Below are positions 30,601 through 46,050 of a DNA stretch of 64,000 nt, piece by piece. Origin of the DNA: Bugula neritina (taxonomy: Eukaryota > Bryozoa > Gymnolaemata > Cheilostomatida > Bugulidae); NCBI GenBank assembly GCA_964035545.1, contig OZ037766.1, forward strand, positions 14,621,222 through 14,685,221, in the 5' to 3' direction. The position numbers and the translations under genes are program-made. Position 1 is the first letter of the stretch. The number at the start of each line of letters is the position of its first letter. The notes under the pieces were generated by a model, which worked only from the letters and a program-made list of their open reading frames with translations, was not told the origin of the DNA and searched no databases.

Positions 30601-32838
30601 ATGCCAAATTGCAAAAACAGTTAGAGTATAATGTTAAACAATAATTTTAATAGCTTTTATGAATACTGTGACAGCAGCTTTTTGGTTTAATGATTAAAAT
30701 GAAAACTTTTCTGTAAAACATTTTTTGTGAAATAGGTTTGGCAATAGATTGGAGACTAAATTAACTATTTTTCTATGGCATGAGTCAAAGCAGCTAAAGA
30801 AGTGAATGAAGCAAGTTAGTTGTACTCACTTCATTCATAGAAAAGCCAATTGCAATTGCTCCTAGGAGAATTGGGAATTGTACCCTAGGAGAAATGCTGA
30901 TTGCAATCTTCCTTAGGAGAAATGCCAATTTGCAAAAACAGTTAGAGTATAATGTTAAACAATAATTTTAATAGCTTTTATGAATACTGTGACAGCAGCT
31001 TTTTTGTTTAATGATTAAAATGAAAACTTTTCTGTGAAACATGTTTTGTGAAATGGGTTTGGCAATAGATTGGTGACTAAATTAACTATTTTTCTATGGC
31101 ATGAGTCAAAGCAGCTAAAGGAGTGAATGAAGCAAGTAAGTTGTACTCACTTCATTCAGAGAAAAGCCAATCGCAATTGCTCCTAGGAGAATTGGGAATT
31201 GCACTATTGGGATTCGCAATCTCCCTAGCAATAAGGTCAAAAGGCCTTAGGAGAGATGCCAATTGGCATCTCCCCTAGGAGAAATGCTGATTGCAATCCT
31301 CCCTAGGAGAAATGCCAATTTGCAAAAACAATTAGAGTATAATGTTAAACAATAATTTTAATAGCTTTTATGAATACTGTGGCAGCAGCTTTTTGGTTTA
31401 ATGATTAAAATGAAAACTTTTCTGTAAAACATTTTTTGTGAAATAGGTTTGGCAATAGATTGGAGACTAAATTAACTATTTTTCTATGGCATGAGTCAAA
31501 GCAACTAAAGAAGTGAATGAAGCAAGTTAGTTGTACTCACTTCATTCATAGAAAAGCCAATTGCAATTGCTCCTAGGAGAATTGGGAATTGTACCCTAGG
31601 AGAAATGCTGATTGCAATCTTCCTTAGGAGAAATGCCAATTTGCAAAAACAGTTAGAGTATAATGTTAAACAATAATTTTAATAGCTTTTATGAATACTG
31701 TGACAGCAGCTTTTTTGTTTAATGATTAAAATGAAAACTTTTCTGTGAAACATGTTTTGTGAAATGGGTTTGGCAATAGATTGGTGACTAAATTAACTAT
31801 TTTTCTATGGCATGAGTCAAAGCAGCCAAAGAAGTGAATGAAGCAAGTAAGTTGTACTCACTTCATTCAGAGAAAAGCCAATTGCAATTGCTCCTAGGAG
31901 AATTGGGAATTGTACTAGGGGGATTCACAATCTCCCTAGCAATAAGGTCAAAAGGTCTTAGGAGAGATGCCAATTGGCATCTCCCCTAGGAGGAATGCTG
32001 ATTGCAATCCTCCCTAGCAGAAATGCCAATTTGCAAAAATAGTTAGAGTATAATGTTAAACAATTATTTTAATAGCTTTTATGAATACTGTGACAGCAGC
32101 TTTTTGGTTTAATGATTAAAATGAAAACTTTTCTGTAAAACATTTTTTGTGAAATGGGTTTGGCAATAGATTGGTGACTATATTAACTATTTTTCTATGG
32201 CATGAGTCAAAGCAGCTAAAAAAGTGAATGAAGCAAGTTAGTTGTACCCACTTCATTCATAGAAAAGCCAATTGCAATTGCTCCTAGGAGAATTGGGAAT
32301 TGTACCCTAGGAGAAAGTCTAATTGCAATCTTCCCTAGGAGAAATGCCAAATTGCAAAAACAGTTAGAGTATAATGTTAAACAATAATTTTAATAGCTTT
32401 TATGAATACTGTGACAGCAGCTTTTTGGTTTAATGATTAAAATGAAATCTTTTCTGTAAAACAATTTTTTTGTGAAATGGGTTTGGCAATAGATTGGTGA
32501 CTAAATTAACTATTTTTCTATGGCATGAGTCAAAGCAGCTAAAGAAGTGAATGAAGCAAGTTAGTTGTACTCACTTCATTCATAGAAAAGCCAATTGCAA
32601 TTGCTCCTAGGAGAATTGGGAATTGTACCCTAGGAGAAATGCTGATTGCAATCTTCCTTAGGAGAAATGCCAATTTGCAAAAACAGTTAGAGTATAATGT
32701 TAAACAATAATTTTAATAGCTTTTATGAATACTGTGGCAGCAGCTTTTTGGTTTAATGATTAAAATGAAAACTTTTCTGTAAAACATTTTTTGTTAAATA
32801 GGTTTGGCAATAGATTGGAGACTAAATTAACTATTTTT
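27608..32838. repeat. Higher-order repeat A, three tandem copies of 1,743-1,745 bp
   Basis: Copies start at 27608, 29351 and 31094. Each has five monomers in the order L, S, L, S, S. The first L reads ACTATTGGGATTCGC and the second ACTAGGGGGATTCAC; one S has AAAGTCTAATTGC. Copies appear nearly identical by eye, with single differences such as AAAGGAGTG for AAAGAAGTG at 31120. The same order recurs from 34514 to about 37679. Confidence 0.9.
29351..29740. repeat. Example long (390-bp) monomer
   Basis: A representative L unit. Its extra 69 bp (about 29461-29529) include the perfect 20-bp palindrome GAGATGCCAATTGGCATCTC at 29510-29529, flanked by CTTAGGAG and CCTAGGAG. Short monomers join TGTAC directly to CCTAGGAG at this point. 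Confidence 0.9.
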
Positions 32839-35800
32839 CTATGGCATGAGTCAAAGCAACTAAAGAAGTGAATGAAGCAAGTTAGTTGTACTCACTTCAT
32901 TCATAGAAAAGCCAATTGCAATTGCTCCTAGGAGAATTGGGAATTGTACCCTAGGAGAAATGCTGATTGCAATCTTCCTTAGGAGAAATGCCAATTTGCA
33001 AAAACAGTTAGAGTATAAAGTTAAACAATAATTTTAATAGCTTTTATGAATACTGTGACAGCAGCTTTTTTGTTTAATGATTAAAATGAAAACTTTTCTG
33101 TGAAACATGTTTTGTGAAATGGGTTTGGCAATAGATTGGTGACTAAATTAACTATTTTTCTATGGCATGAGTCAAAGCAGCCAAAGAAGTGAATGAAGCA
33201 AGTAAGTTGTACTCACTTCATTCAGAGAAAAGCCAATTGCAATTGCTCCTAGGAGAATTGGGAATTGTACCCTAGGAGAAATGCTGATTGCAATCTTCCT
33301 TAGGAGAAATGCCAATTTGCAAAAACAGTTAGAGTATAAAGTTAAACAATAATTTTAATAGCTTTTATGAATACTGTGACAGCAGCTTTTTTGTTTAATG
33401 ATTAAAATGAAAACTTTTCTGTGAAACATGTTTTGTGAAATGGGTTTGGCAATAGATTGGTGACTAAATTAACTATTTTTCTATGGTATGAGTCAAAGCA
33501 GCCAAAGAAGTGAATGAAGCAAGTAAGTTGTACTCACTTCATTCAGAGAAAAGCCAATTGCAATTGCTCCTAGGAGAATTGGGAATTGTACTAGGGGGAT
33601 TCACAATCTCCCTAGCAATAAGGTCAAAAGGTCTTAGGAGAGATGCCAATTGGCATCTCCCCTAGGAGAAATGCTGATTGCAATCCTCCCTAGGAGAAAT
33701 GCCAATTTGCAAAAATAGTTAGAGTATAATGTTAAACAATTATTTTAATAGCTTTTATGAATACTGTGACAGCAGCTTTTTGGTTTAATGATTAAAATGA
33801 AAACTTTTCTGTAAAACATTTTTTGTGAAATGGGTTTGGCAATAGATTGGTGACTATATTAACTATTTTTCTATGGCATGAGTCAAAGCAGCTAAAAAAG
33901 TGAATGAAGCGAGTTAGTTGTACCCACTTCATTCATAGAAAAGCCAATTGCAATTGCTCCTAGGAGAATTGGGAATTGTACCCTAGGAGAAAGTCTAATT
34001 GCAATCTTCCCTAGGAGAAATGCCAAATTGCAAAAACAGTTAGAGTATAATGTTAAACAATAATTTTAATAGCTTTTATGAATACTGTGACAGCAGCTTT
34101 TTGGTTTAATGATTAAAATGAAAACTTTTCTGTAAAACAATTTTTTGTGAAATGGGTTTGGCAATAGATTGGTGACTAAATTAACTATTTTTCTATGGCA
34201 TGAGTCAAAGCAGCTAAAGAAGTGAATGAAGCAAGTTAGTTGTACTCACTTCATTCATAGAAAAGCCAATTGCAATTGCTCCTAGGAGAATTGGGAATTG
34301 TACGCTAGGAGAAATGCTGATTGCAATCTTCCCTAGGAGAAATGCCAATTTGCAAAAACAGTTAGAGTATAATGTTAAACAATAATTTTAATAGCTTTTA
34401 TGAATACTGTGACAGCAGCTTTTTTGTTTAATGATTAAAATGAAAACTTTTCTGTAAAACATGTTTTGTGAAATGGGTTTGGCAATAGATTGGTGACTAA
34501 ATTAACTATTTTCCTATGGCATGAGTCAAAGCAGCTAAAGAAGTGAATGAAGCAAGTAAGTTGTACTCACTTCATTCAGAGAAAAGCCAATCGCAATTGC
34601 TCCTAGGAGAATTGGGAATTGCACTATTGGGATTCGCAATCTCCCTAGCAATAAGGTCAAAAGGCCTTAGGAGAGATGCCAATTGGCATCTCCCCTAGGA
34701 GAAATGCTGATTGCAATCCTCCCTAGGAGAAATGCCAATTTGCAAAAACAGTTAGAGTATAATGTTAAACAATAATTTTAATAGCTTTTATGAATACTGT
34801 GGCAGCAGCTTTTTGGTTTAATGATTAAAATGAAAACTTTTCTGTAAAACATTTTTTGTGAAATAGGTTTGGCAATAGATTGGAGACTAAATTAACTATT
34901 TTTCTATGGCATGAGTCAAAGCAACTAAAGAAGTGAATGAAGCAAGTTAGTTGTACTCACTTCATTCATAGAAAAGCCAATTGCAATTGCTCCTAGGAGA
35001 ATTGGGAATTGTACCCTAGGAGAAATGCTGATTGCAATCTTCCTTAGGAGAAATGCCAATTTGCAAAAACAGTTAGAGTATAAAGTTAAACAATAATTTT
35101 AATAGCTTTTATGAATACTGTGACAGCAGCTTTTTTGTTTAATGATTAAAATGAAAACTTTTCTGTGAAACATGTTTTGTGAAATGGGTTTGGCAATAGA
35201 TTGGTGACTAAATTAACTATTTTTCTATGGCATGAGTCAAAGCAGCCAAAGAAGTGAATGAAGCAAGTAAGTTGTACTCACTTCATTCAGAGAAAAGCCA
35301 ATTGCAATTGCTCCTAGGAGAATTGGGAATTGTACTAGGGGGATTCACAATCTCCCTAGCAATAAGGTCAAAAGGTCTTAGGAGAGATGCCAATTGGCAT
35401 CTCCCCTAGGAGGAATGCTGATTGCAGTCCTCCCTAGGAGAAATGCCAATTTGCAAAAATAGTTAGAGTATAATGTTAAACAATTATTTTAATAGCTTTT
35501 ATGAATACTGTGACAGCAGCTTTTTGGTTTAATGATTAAAATGAAAACTTTTCTGTAAAACATTTTTTGTGAAATGGGTTTGGCAATAGATTGGTGACTA
35601 TATTAACTATTTTTCTATGGCATGAGTCAAAGCAGCTAAAAAAGTGAATGAAGCAAGTTAGTTGTACCCACTTCATTCATAGAAAAGCCAATTGCAATTG
35701 CTCCTAGGAGAATTGGGAATTGTACCCTAGGAGAAAGTCTAATTGCAATCTTCCCTAGGAGAAATGCCAAATTGCAAAAACAGTTAGAGTATAATGTTAA

Positions 35801-38800
35801 ACAATAATTTTAATAGCTTTTATGAATACTGTGACAGCAGCTTTTTGGTTTAATGATTAAAATGAAAACTTTTCTGTAAAACATTTTTTGTGAAATAGGT
35901 TTGGCAATAGATTGGAGACTAAATTAACTATTTTTCTATGGCATGAGTCAAAGCAGCTAAAGAAGTGAATGAAGCAAGTTAGTTGTACTCACTTCATTCA
36001 TAGAAAAGCCAATTGCAATTGCTCCTAGGAGAATTGGGAATTGTACCCTAGGAGAAATGCTGATTGCAATCTTCCTTAGGAGAAATGCCAATTTGCAAAA
36101 ACAGTTAGAGTATAATGTTAAACAATAATTTTAATAGCTTTTATGAATACTGTGACAGCAGCTTTTTTGTTTAATGATTAAAATGAAAACTTTTCTGTGA
36201 AATATGTTTTGTGAAATGGGTTTGGCAATAGATTGGTGACTAAATTAACTATTTTTCTATGGCATGAGTCAAAGCAGCTAAAGAAGTGAATGAAGCAAGT
36301 AAGTTGTACTCACTTCATTCAGAGAAAAGCCAATCGCAATTGCTCCTAGGAGAATTGGGAATTGCACTATTGGGATTCGCAATCTCCCTAGCAATAAGGT
36401 CAAAAGGCCTTAGGAGAGATGCCAAGTGGCATCTCCCCTAGGAGAAATGCTGATTGCAATCCTCCCTAGGAGAAATGCCAATTTGCAAAAACAGTTAGAG
36501 TATAATGTTAAACAATAATTTTAATAGCTTTTATGAATACTGTGGCAGCAGCTTTTTGGTTTAATGATTAAAATGAAAACTTTTCTGTAAAACATTTTTT
36601 GTGAAATAGGTTTGGCAATAGATTGGAGACTAAATTAACTATTTTTCTATGGCATGAGTCAAAGCAACTAAAGAAGTGAATGAAGGAAGTTAGTTGTACT
36701 CACTTCATTCATAGAAAAGCCAATTGCAATTGCTCCTAGGAGAATTGGGAATTGTACCCTAGGAGAAATGCTGATTGCAATCTTCCTTAGGAGAAATGCC
36801 AATTTGCAAAAACAGTTAGAGTATAAAGTTAAACAATAATTTTAATAGCTTTTATGAATACTGTGACAGCAGCTTTTTTGTTTAATGATTAAAATGAAAA
36901 CTTTTCTGTGAAACATGTTTTGTGAAATGGGTTTGGCAATAGATTGGTGACTAAATTAACTATTTTTCTATGGCATGAGTCAAAGCAGCCAAAGAAGTGA
37001 ATGAAGCAAGTAAGTTGTACTCACTTCATTCAGAGAAAAGCCAATTGCAATTGCTCCTAGGAGAATTGGGAATTGTACTAGGGGGATTCACAATCTCCCT
37101 AGCAATAAGGTCAAAAGGTCTTAGGAGAGATGCCAATTGGCATCTCCCCTAGGAGGAATGCTGATTGCAATCCTCCCTAGGAGAAATGCCAATTTGCAAA
37201 AATAGTTAGAGTATAATGTTAAACAATTATTTTAATAGCTTTTATGAATACTGTGACAGCAGCTTTTTGGTTTAATGATTAAAATGAAAACTTTTCTGTA
37301 AAACAATTTTTGTGAAATGGGTTTGGCAATAGATTGGTGACTATATTAACTATTTTTCTATGGCATGAGTCAAAGCAGCTAAAAAAGTGAATGAAGCAAG
37401 TTAGTTGTACCCACTTCATTCATAGAAAAGCCAATTGCAATTGCTCCTAGGAGAATTGGGAATTGTACCCTAGGAGAAAGTCTAATTGCAATCTTCCCTA
37501 GGAGAAATGCCAAATTGCAAAAACAGTTAGAGTATAATGTTAAACAATAATTTTAATAGCTTTTATGAATACTGTGACAGCAGCTTTTTGGTTTAATGAT
37601 TAAAATGAAAACTTTTCTGTAAAACATTTTTTGTTAAATAGGTTTGGCAATAGATTGGAGACTAAATTAACTATTTTTCTATGGCATGAGTCAAAGCAAC
37701 TAAAGAAGTGAATGAAGCAAGTTAGTTGTACTCACTTCATTCATAGAAAAGCCAATTGCAATTGCTCCTAGGAGAATTGGGAATTGTACCCTAGGAGAAA
37801 TGCTGATTGCAATCTTCCTTAGGAGAAATGCCAATTTGCAAAAACAGTTAGAGTATAAAGTTAAACAATAATTTTAATAGCTTTTATGAATACTGTGACA
37901 GCAGCTTTTTTGTTTAATGATTAAAATGAAAACTTTTCTGTGAAACATGTTTTGTGAAATGGGTTTGGCAATAGATTGGTGACTAAATTAACTATTTTTC
38001 TATGGCATGAGTCAAAGCAGCCAAAGAAGTGAATGAAGCAAGTAAGTTGTACTCACTTCATTCAGAGAAAAGCCAATTGCAATTGCTCCTAGGAGAATTG
38101 GGAATTGTACTAGGGGGATTCACAATCTCCCTAGCAATAAGGTCAAAAGGTCTTAGGAGAGATGCCAATTGGCATCTCCCCTAGGAGAAATGCTGATTGC
38201 AATCCTCCCTAGGAGAAATGCCAATTTGCAAAAACAGTTAGAGTATAATGTTAAACAATAATTTTAATAGCTTTTATGAATACTGTGGCAGCAGCTTTTT
38301 GGTTTAATGATTAAAATGAAAACTTTTCTGTAAAACATTTTTTGTTAAATAGGTTTGGCAATAGATTGGAGACTAAATTAACTATTTTTCTATGGCATGA
38401 GTCAAAGCAGCTAAAAAAGTGAATGAAGCAAGTTAGTTGTACCCACTTCATTCATAGAAAAGCCAATTGCAATTGCTCCTAGGAGAATTGGGAATTGTAC
38501 CCTAGGAGAAAGTCTAATTGCAATCTTCCCTAGGAGAAATGCCAAATTGCAAAAACAGTTAGAGTATAATGTTAAACAATAATTTTAATAGCTTTTATGA
38601 ATACTGTGACAGCAGCTTTTTGGTTTAATGATTAAAATGAAATCTTTTCTGTAAAACAATTTTTTGTGAAATGGGTTTGGCAATAGATTGGTGACTAAAT
38701 TAACTATTTTTCTATGGCATGAGTCAAAGCAGCTAAAGAAGTGAATGAAGCAAGTTAGTTGTACTCACTTCATTCATAGAAAAGCCAATTGCAATTGCTC

Positions 38801-41097
38801 CTAGGAGAATTGGGAATTGTACCCTAGGAGAAATGCTGATTGCAATCTTCCTTAGGAGAAATGCCAATTTGCAAAAACAGTTAGAGTATAATGTTAAACA
38901 ATAATTTTAATAGCTTTTATGAATACTGTGGCAGCAGCTTTTTGGTTTAATGATTAAAATGAAAACTTTTCTGTAAAACATTTTTTGTTAAATAGGTTTG
39001 GCAATAGATTGGAGACTAAATTAACTATTTTTCTATGGCATGAGTCAAAGCAACTAAAGAAGTGAATGAAGCAAGTTAGTTGTACTCACTTCATTCATAG
39101 AAAAGCCAATTGCAATTGCTCCTAGGAGAATTGGGAATTGTACCCTAGGAGAAATGCTGCTTGCAATCTTCCTTAGGAGAAATGCCAATTTGCAAAAACA
39201 GTTAGAGTATAAAGTTAAACAATAATTTTAATAGCTTTTATGAATACTGTGACAGCAGCTTTTTTGTTTAATGATTAAAATGAAAACTTTTCTGTGAAAC
39301 ATGTTTTGTGAAATGGGTTTGGCAATAGATTGGTGACTAAATTAACTATTTTTCTATGGCATGAGTCAAAGCAGCCAAAGAAGTGAATGAAGCAAGTAAG
39401 TTGTACTCACTTCATTCAGAGAAAAGCCAATTGCAATTGCTCCTAGGAGAATTGGGAATTGTACTAGGGGGATTCACAATCTCCCTAGCAATAAGGTCAA
39501 AAGGTCTTAGGAGAGATGCCAATTGGCATCTCCCCTAGGAGAAATGCTGATTGCAATCCTCCCTAGGAGAAATGCCAATTTGCAAAAATAGTTAGAGTAT
39601 AATGTTAAACAATTATTTTAATAGCTTTTATGAATACTGTGACAGCAGCTTTTTGGTTTAATGATTAAAATGAAAACTTTTCTGTAAAACATTTTTTGTG
39701 AAATGGGTTTGGCAATAGATTGGTGACTATATTAACTATTTTTCTATGGCATGAGTCAAAGCAGCTAAAAAAGTGAATGAAGCAAGTTAGTTGTACCCAC
39801 TTCATTCATAGAAAAGCCAATTGCAATTGCTCCTAGGAGAATTGGGAATTGTACCCTAGGAGAAAGTCTAATTGCAATCTTCCCTAGGAGAAATGCCAAT
39901 TTGCAAAAACAGTTAGAGTATAATGTTAAACAATAATTTTAATAGCTTTTATGAATACTGTGACAGAAGCTTTTTGGTTTAATGATTAAAATGAAAACTT
40001 TTCTGTAAAACAATTTTTTGTGAAATGGGTTTGGCAATAGATTGGTGACTAAATTAACTATTTTTCTATGGCATGAGTCAAAGCAGCTAAAGAAGTGAAT
40101 GAAGCAAGTTAGTTGTACTCACTTCATTCATAGAAAAGCCAATTGCAATTGCTCCTAGGAGAATTGGGAATTGTACGCTAGGAGAAATGCTGATTGCAAT
40201 CTTCCCTAGGAGAAATGCCAATTTGCAAAAACAGTTAGAGTATAATGTTAAACAATAATTTTAATAGCTTTTATGAATACTGTGATGGCAGCTTTTTGGT
40301 TTAATGATTAAAATGAAAACTTTTCTGTGAAACATGTTTTGTGAAATGGGTTTGGCAATAGATTGGTGACTAAATTAACTATTTTTCTATGGCATGAGTC
40401 AAAGCAGCTAAAGAAGTGAATGAAGCAAGTAAGTTGTACTCAGTTCATTCAGAGAAAAGCCAATCGCAATTGCTCCTAGGAGAATTGGGAACTGTACTAG
40501 GGGGATTCGCAATCTCCCTAGCAATAAGGTCAAAAGGTCTTAGGAGAGATGCCAATTGGCATCTCCCCTAGGAGAAATGCTGATTGCAATCCTCCCTAGG
40601 AGAAATGCCAATTTGCAAAAATAGTTAGAGTATAATGTTAAACAATTATTTTAATAGCTTTTATGAATACTGTGGCAGCATCTTTTTGGTTTAATGATTA
40701 AAATGAAAACTTTTCTGTAAAACATTTTTTGTGAAATGGGTTTGGCAATAGATTGGTGACTAAATTAACTATTTTTCTATGGCATGATTCAAAACAGCTA
40801 AAGAAGTGAATGAAGCAAATTAGTTGTACTCACTTCATTCATAGAAAAGCCAATTGCAATTGCTCCTAGGAGAATTGGGAATTGTACCCTAGGAGAAAGT
40901 CTAATTGCAATCTTCCCTAGGAGAAATGCCACTTTGCAAAAACAGTTAGAGTATAATGTTAAACAATAATTCTAATAGCTTTTATGAATACTGTGACAGC
41001 AGCTTTTTGGTTTAATGATTAAAATGAAAACTTTTCTGTAAAACATTTTTTGTGAAATAGGTTTGGCAATAGATTGGTGACTAAATTAACTATATTT

Positions 41098-44000
41098 TTA
41101 TGGCATGAGTCAAAGCAGCTAAAGAAGTGAATGAAGCAAGATAGTTGTACTCACTTCATTCATAGAAAAGCCAATTGCAATTGCTCCTAGGAGAATTGGG
41201 AATTGTACCCTAGGAGAAATGCTGATTGCAATCTTCCTTAGGAGACATGCCAATTTGCAAAAACAGTTAGAATATAATGTAAAACAATAATTTTAATAGC
41301 TTTTATGAATACTGTGACAGCAGCTTTTTGGTTTAATGATTAAAATGAAAACTTTTCTGTAAAACATTTTTTGTGAAATGGGTTTGGCAATAGATTGGTG
41401 ACTATATTAACTATTTTTCTATGGCATGAGTCAAAGCAGCTAAAAAAGTGAATGAAGCAAGTTGGTTGTACCCACTTCATTCATAGAAAAGCCAATTGCA
41501 ATTGCTCCTAGGAGAATTGGGAATTGTACCCTAGGAGAAAGTCTAATTGCAATCTTCCCTAGGAGAAATGCCAAATTGCAAAAACAGTTAGAGTATAATG
41601 TTAAACAATAATTTTAATAGCTTTTATGAATACTGTGACAGCAGCTTTTTGGTTTAATGATTAAAATGAAAACTTTTCTGTAAAACATTTTTTGTGAAAT
41701 AGGTTTGGCAATAGATTGGAGACTAAATTAACTATTTTTCTATGGCATGAGTCAAAGCAGCTAAAGAAGTGAATGAAGCAAGTTAGTTGTACTCACTTCA
41801 TTCATAGAAAAGCCAATTGCAATTGCTCCTAGGAGAATTGGGAATTGTACCCTAGGAGAAATGCTGATTGCAATCTTCCTTAGGAGAAATGCCAATTTGC
41901 AAAAACAGTTAGAGTATAATGTTAAACAATAATTTTAATAGCTTTTATGAATACTGTGACAGCAGCTTTTTTGTTTAATGATTAAAATGAAAACTTTTCT
42001 GTGAAACATGTTTTGTGAAATGGGTTTGGCAATAGATTGGTGACTAAATTAACTATTTTTCTATGGCATGAGTCAAAGCAGCTAAAGAAGTGAATGAAGC
42101 AAGTAAGTTGTACTCACTTCATTCAGAGAAAAGCCAATCGCAATTGCTCCTAGGAGAATTGGGAATTGCACTATTGGGATTCGCAATCTCCCTAGCAATA
42201 AGGTCGAAAGGCCTTAGGAGAGATGCCAATTGGCATCTCCCCTAGGAGAAATGCTGATTGCAATCCTCCCTAGGAGAAATGCCAATTTGCAAAAACAGTT
42301 AGAGTATAATGTTAAACAATAATTTTAATAGCTTTTATGAATACTGTGGCAGCAGCTTTTTGGTTTAATGATTAAAATGAAAACTTTTCTGTAAAACTTT
42401 TTTTGTTAAATAGGTTTGGCAATAGATTGGAGACTAAATTAACTATTTTTCTATGGCATGAGTCAAAGCAACTAAAGAAGTGAATGAAGCAAGTTAGTTG
42501 TACTCACTTCATTCATAGAAAAGCCAATTGCAATTGCTCCTAGGAGAATTGGGAATTGTACCCTAGGAGAAATGCTGATTGCAATCTTCCTTAGGAGAAA
42601 TGCCAATTTGCAAAAACAGTTAGAGTATAAAGTTAAACAAGAATTTTAATAGCTTTCATGAATACTGTGACAGCAGCTTTTTTGTTTAATGATTAAAATG
42701 AAAACTTTTCTGTGAAACATGTTTTGTGAAATGGGTTTGGCAATAGATTGGTGACTAAATTAACTATTTTTCTATGGCATGAGTCAAAGCAGCCAAAGAA
42801 GTGAATGAAGCAAGTAAGTTGTACTCACTTCATTCAGAGAAAAGCCAATTGCAATTGCTCCTAGGAGAATTGGGAATTGTACCCTAGGAGAAAGTCTAAT
42901 TGCAATCTTCCCTAGGAGAAATGCCACTTTGCAAAAACAGTTAGAGTATAATGTTAAACAATAATTCTAATAGCTTTTATGAATACTGTGACAGCAGCTT
43001 TTTGGTTTAATGATTAAAATGAAAACTTTTCTGTAAAACATTTTTTGTGAAATAGGTTTGGCAATAGATTGGTGACTAAATTAACTATATTTTTATGGCA
43101 TGAGTCAAAGCAGCTAAAGAAGTGAATGAAGCAAGATAGTTGTACTCACTTCATTCATAGAAAAGCCAATTGCAATTGCTCCTAGGAGAATTGGGAATTG
43201 TACCCTAGGAGAAATGCTGATTGCAATCTTCCTTAGGAGACATGCCAATTTGCAAAAACAGTTAGAATATAATGTAAAACAATAATTTTAATAGCTTTTA
43301 TGAATACTGTGACAGCAGCTTTTTGGTTTAATGATTAAAATGAAAACTTTTCTGTAAAACATTTTTTGTGAAATGGGTTTGGCAATAGATTGGTGACTAT
43401 ATTAACTATTTTTCTATGGCATGAGTCAAAGCAGCTAAAAAAGTGAATGAAGCAAGTTGGTTGTACCCACTTCATTCATAGAAAAGCCAATTGCAATTGC
43501 TCCTAGGAGAATTGGGAATTGTACCCTAGGAGAAAGTCTAATTGCAATCTTCCCTAGGAGAAATGCCAAATTGCAAAAACAGTTAGAGTATAATGTTAAA
43601 CAATAATTTTAATAGCTTTTATGAATACTGTGACAGCAGCTTTTTGGTTTAATGATTAAAATGAAAACTTTTCTGTAAAACATTTTTTGTGAAATAGGTT
43701 TGGCAATAGATTGGAGACTAAATTAACTATTTTTCTATGGCATGAGTCAAAGCAGCTAAAGAAGTGAATGAAGCAAGTTAGTTGTACTCACTTCATTCAT
43801 AGAAAAGCCAATTGCAATTGCTCCTAGGAGAATTGGGAATTGTACCCTAGGAGAAATGCTGATTGCAATCTTCCTTAGGAGAAATGCCAATTTGCAAAAA
43901 CAGTTAGAGTATAATGTTAAACAATAATTTTAATAGCTTTTATGAATACTGTGACAGCAGCTTTTTTGTTTAATGATTAAAATGAAAACTTTTCTGTGAA

Positions 44001-46050
44001 ACATGTTTTGTGAAATGGGTTTGGCAATAGATTGGTGACTAAATTAACTATTTTTCTATGGCATGAGTCAAAGCAGCTAAAGAAGTGAATGAAGCAAGTA
44101 AGTTGTACTCACTTCATTCAGAGAAAAGCCAATCGCAATTGCTCCTAGGAGAATTGGGAATTGCACTATTGGGATTCGCAATCTCCCTAGCAATAAGGTC
44201 GAAAGGCCTTAGGAGAGATGCCAATTGGCATCTCCCCTAGGAGAAATGCTGATTGCAATCCTCCCTAGGAGAAATGCCAATTTGCAAAAACAGTTAGAGT
44301 ATAATGTTAAACAATAATTTTAATAGCTTTTATGAATACTGTGGCAGCAGCTTTTTGGTTTAATGATTAAAATGAAAACTTTTCTGTAAAACTTTTTTTG
44401 TTAAATAGGTTTGGCAATAGATTGGAGACTAAATTAACTATTTTTCTATGGCATGAGTCAAAGCAACTAAAGAAGTGAATGAAGCAAGTTAGTTGTACTC
44501 ACTTCATTCATAGAAAAGCCAATTGCAATTGCTCCTAGGAGAATTGGGAATTGTACCCTAGGAGAAATGCTGATTGCAATCTTCCTTAGGAGAAATGCCA
44601 ATTTGCAAAAACAGTTAGAGTATAAAGTTAAACAAGAATTTTAATAGCTTTCATGAATACTGTGACAGCAGCTTTTTTGTTTAATGATTAAAATGAAAAC
44701 TTTTCTGTGAAACATGTTTTGTGAAATGGGTTTGGCAATAGATTGGTGACTAAATTAACTATTTTTCTATGGCATGAGTCAAAGCAGCCAAAGAAGTGAA
44801 TGAAGCAAGTAAGTTGTACTCACTTCATTCAGAGAAAAGCCAATTGCAATTGCTCCTAGGAGAATTGGGAATTGTACCCTAGGAGAAAGTCTAATTGCAA
44901 TCTTCCCTAGGAGAAATGCCACTTTGCAAAAACAGTTAGAGTATAATGTTAAACAATAATTCTAATAGCTTTTATGAATACTGTGACAGCAGCTTTTTGG
45001 TTTAATGATTAAAATGAAAACTTTTCTGTAAAACATTTTTTGTGAAATAGGTTTGGCAATAGATTGGTGACTAAATTAACTATATTTTTATGGCATGAGT
45101 CAAAGCAGCTAAAGAAGTGAATGAAGCAAGATAGTTGTACTCACTTCATTCATAGAAAAGCCAATTGCAATTGCTCCTAGGAGAATTGGGAATTGTACCC
45201 TAGGAGAAATGCTGATTGCAATCTTCCTTAGGAGACATGCCAATTTGCAAAAACAGTTAGAATATAATGTAAAACAATAATTTTAATAGCTTTTATGAAT
45301 ACTGTGACAGCAGCTTTTTGGTTTAATGATTAAAATGAAAACTTTTCTGTAAAACATTTTTTGTGAAATGGGTTTGGCAATAGATTGGTGACTATATTAA
45401 CTATTTTTCTATGGCATGAGTCAAAGCAGCTAAAAAAGTGAATGAAGCAAGTTGGTTGTACCCACTTCATTCATAGAAAAGCCAATTGCAATTGCTCCTA
45501 GGAGAATTGGGAATTGTACCCTAGGAGAAAGTCTAATTGCAATCTTCCCTAGGAGAAATGCCAATTTGCAAAAACAGTTAGAGTATAATGTTAAACAATA
45601 ATTTTAATAGCTTTTATGAATACTGTGGCAGCAGCTTTTTGGTTTAATGATTAAAATGAAAACTTTTCTGTAAAACATTTTTTGTGAAATAGGTTTGGCA
45701 ATAGATTGGAGACTAAATTAACTATTTTTCTATGGCATGAGTCAAAGCAGGTAAAGAAGTGAATGAAGCAAGTTAGTTGTACTCACTTCATTCATAGAAA
45801 AGCCAATTGCACATGCTCCTAGGAGAATTGGGAATTGTACCCTAGGAGAAATGCTGATTGCAATCTTCCTTAGGAGAAATGCCAATTTGCAAAAACAGTT
45901 AGAGTATAATGTTAAACAATAATTTTAATAGCTTTTATGAATACTGTGACAGCAGCTTTTTTGTTTAATGATTAAAATGAAAACTTTTCTGTGAAACATG
46001 TTTTGTGAAATGGGTTTGGCAATAGATTGGTGACTAAATTAACTATTTTT
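41098..46050. repeat. Higher-order repeat B, 1,995-bp period
   Basis: The variant GCAAGATAGTTG occurs at 41136, 43131 and 45126, exactly 1,995 bp apart (five S plus one L). Other markers (GCAAGTTGGTTG, AAGGTCGAAAGG, AACAAGAATTTTAATAG) repeat with the same period. About two and a half copies are present. A further pair of the GCAAGATAG marker at 60475 and 62470 shows the same 1,995-bp spacing; single copies of the marker lie at 50932 and 56092. Confidence 0.9.
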